Positions 62,681 to 64,000 of a DNA stretch of 64,000 nucleotides are shown here, piece by piece. Source of the stretch: Neisseria arctica (GTDB taxonomy: Bacteria > Pseudomonadota > Gammaproteobacteria > Burkholderiales > Neisseriaceae). The DNA lies in assembly GCF_022870905.1 (NCBI RefSeq), contig NZ_CP091510.1, positions 62,001 to 126,000 of the forward strand, in the 5' to 3' direction. Each line of letters begins with the position of its first letter. Within the stretch, counting starts at the first letter, position 1. Position numbers and translations under genes: made by a program. The notes below the pieces were generated by a model. The model was not told the DNA's origin. It saw only the letters and a program-made list of their open reading frames with translations, and searched no databases.

Positions 62681-63048
62681 ATACCAGCCGGTTTTGAATT
62701 TATTTATTCCGCTCCGCATATCCATATTTTATTGAATATGCGGAGCGGAATTTTATGTCTATCTAAGTATTTGAATATTATTAAAAATTAATAAATTGTT
62801 AAGTTTACCTATACGCTTGTGAGATAGGCAAAAATATTTTTGATAGCGTTAAATCAAATGGCATAATAAGTGGCTGAAAGGTATTTTATTGTATTGAAAA
62901 ATAAATTATTTTTATTTTTTCACTTGAGATTGGAATGCAATTTATAGTTAATATTGTTATTGTAGACAAAAAATAGCATACCGTTTATCATGAAATTCTA
63001 CCGATTATTCTTAAGTCAATCTAAATATCTACCTAAGGGAAATGTCTT
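62681..63048. other. Intergenic region before degV
   Basis: 368 AT-rich bases with the hairpin at 62706-62755 on the left. No uptake sequence, gene or clear promoter is seen. Confidence 0.5.
62706..62755 (+). terminator. Terminator after NRAMP paralogue 2
   Basis: 16-bp perfect stem ATTCCGCTCCGCATAT around a 14-base loop, then TTTT. Not an uptake-sequence hairpin. Confidence 0.9.
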
Positions 63049-63942
63049 ATGGCAGGATCGTATCAGATGTACCGCTGTGCGGTATTATCTACTTCTACCA
63101 GCTCGTTGGACAGTGTATTAGATCGCGACAGCCTGATTCAAATTTTGCGCTTAACCATCCGTACGGATACTGAATATGAGTATACCGACGGACTGGATTT
63201 GAAGCCCGATGAATTTTATCAATGGCAGTACCGTTATCCGAACCACATGCCCAATACATTCCCTCCTTCATACGAGTTGTTACGCCAAACTTTCCAGCAT
63301 CTTAAAGCATTGGGCTATCATAGCGCGATTGTCACCACTTTGAGTAGCAAACTCAGCGAAACCTACCGCCGGGTTTGTCAAGTGGCAGCAGAGATGGCGG
63401 ATGAGCTAGATATTTATGTATTTGATACAGGTATTACAGGTATGCCAGAAGGTTTTTTTGCACTTGAGGCGATGCGATTATTAAAAGAAGGTTATACGCC
63501 GCAAGAAGTTATTGCAAAATTGGAGCAGATGCGGCCTTGCGGAGAGATTATATTTAGTGTTCATTCGGTGAATCAGTTAGTCAACAGCGGCATTTTGGGT
63601 AAGATAGGCGCTGTGGTTGTCGGCTTGCTGAATTTAATGCCTGTTTTGCGTTTTCACAATAATACGCTTACCAAGGTTAAAACTGCTAACAACAGCGAAG
63701 ATGTTTTAAATGCTACTGTAGAGGCGGTGGCTGCCCGTTTGCAAGGTGAGGATTTGAATAATTTGGTATTGTGCGGCATGTATGGTGGTAATCTTGATCT
63801 TTATAACCGCTTTGCAGCCAAACTACACCAAAAAACAGGCGTACATTTAACAGGTATTCCGATTTCACCGGTAGTGGGTGCTTATATCGGGCCTGATGCA
63901 GTAGGAGTGGGAATTGTGAAACGCAATGGCTGCACCGGTTAA
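63049..63942 (+). CDS. DegV-family fatty-acid-binding protein
   Basis: 297 residues. The DegV layout is visible: a Ser/Thr cluster near the N-terminus (STSTSSLD), an N-terminal alpha/beta domain with a TTLSSKLSETYRRV stretch, VFDTGITGMPEGF, and a C-terminal domain starting LRFHNNTLTKVKTA with a closing ISPVVGAYIGPDAVGVGIV (the usual PVIGxHxGPGAxG-like end). DegV proteins bind fatty acids; in Gram-positives they act with fatty-acid kinase FakA. They are rare in Proteobacteria. No fakA gene is in this window. TAAGGGA precedes the ATG. Confidence 0.82.
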   Translation: MAGSYQMYRCAVLSTSTSSLDSVLDRDSLIQILRLTIRTDTEYEYTDGLDLKPDEFYQWQYRYPNHMPNTFPPSYELLRQTFQHLKALGYHSAIVTTLSSKLSETYRRVCQVAAEMADELDIYVFDTGITGMPEGFFALEAMRLLKEGYTPQEVIAKLEQMRPCGEIIFSVHSVNQLVNSGILGKIGAVVVGLLNLMPVLRFHNNTLTKVKTANNSEDVLNATVEAVAARLQGEDLNNLVLCGMYGGNLDLYNRFAAKLHQKTGVHLTGIPISPVVGAYIGPDAVGVGIVKRNGCTG

Positions 63943-63975
63943 ACTGGTTTGGCTGAATTTAGGAGTCAAAATTAG

Positions 63976-64000
63976 AACACGCGGTTATAGCGTGTTTGGA
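63976..64000 (+). terminator. Likely terminator after degV, cut by window end
   Basis: AACACGC / GCGTGTT stem with a seven-base loop followed by T residues near the window edge. Confidence 0.65.

Overview
This 64 kb window looks like chromosomal DNA from a Neisseria species. The core Neisseria DNA-uptake sequence GCCGTCTGAA occurs dozens of times, both singly and as inverted pairs that act as terminators. In a hand count most copies carry the prefix AG and a minority AT, which points to a commensal Neisseria of the AG dialect rather than a meningococcus or gonococcus. Gene content (MlaFEDCBA, LuxS, PrlC, RecJ, DnaE and so on) fits Neisseriaceae. I see no insertion sequence, prophage, CRISPR array or rRNA operon.

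Layout. 1-5.0 kb: the 3' end of atpC, a long AT-rich spacer, then a LacI-type regulator with a sugar MFS permease and a BenE-type benzoate permease. 5.2-13 kb: a YdcF-like protein, purB, and leftward priA, murU and luxS, then murJ. 13-20 kb: a solitary thiP, initiator tRNA-fMet, an orphan LytTR response regulator, leftward agcS and waaA, and a Spy/CpxP-like lipoprotein. 20-29 kb: an RNB-family exoribonuclease, pdxA, rsmG, dnaE and an NRAMP-like transporter. 29.4-35 kb: a complete mlaFEDCBA phospholipid-transport operon, then a small acidic protein, a hotdog thioesterase and a TlpA-like thioredoxin protein. 35-41 kb: an M23 endopeptidase, an RpfE-like protein, recJ and nhaA. 41.7-44.0 kb: a cassette of trimeric autotransporter adhesin, BamE-like lipoprotein and a very small L,D-transpeptidase. 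44-56 kb: ACBP, a GNAT enzyme, nhaC, a phosphoesterase, udk, an MscS channel, fhs, an ABC exporter pair, prlC and tRNA-Lys. 56-64 kb: a DASS anion symporter, uvrD, a yybP-ykoY manganese riboswitch controlling a TMEM165/GDT1 exporter, a second NRAMP-like transporter and a DegV protein.

Most of the window is housekeeping. The parts that deserve a second look are: (1) the adhesin, SmpA/OmlA lipoprotein and L,D-transpeptidase cassette, which suggests an adhesin with its own envelope-anchoring helpers; (2) the riboswitch-controlled Mn exporter next to one of two NRAMP-like proteins whose metal-binding DPGN motif is replaced by GGSH; (3) an MlaA without a lipobox; (4) a CG-centred dyad in front of the LacI-type gene; and (5) uptake sequences that double as stop codons and terminators, including one 48-bp perfect palindrome with the uptake sequences in reversed order. 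All functional statements rest on reading the sequence and on family knowledge; no searches were run.
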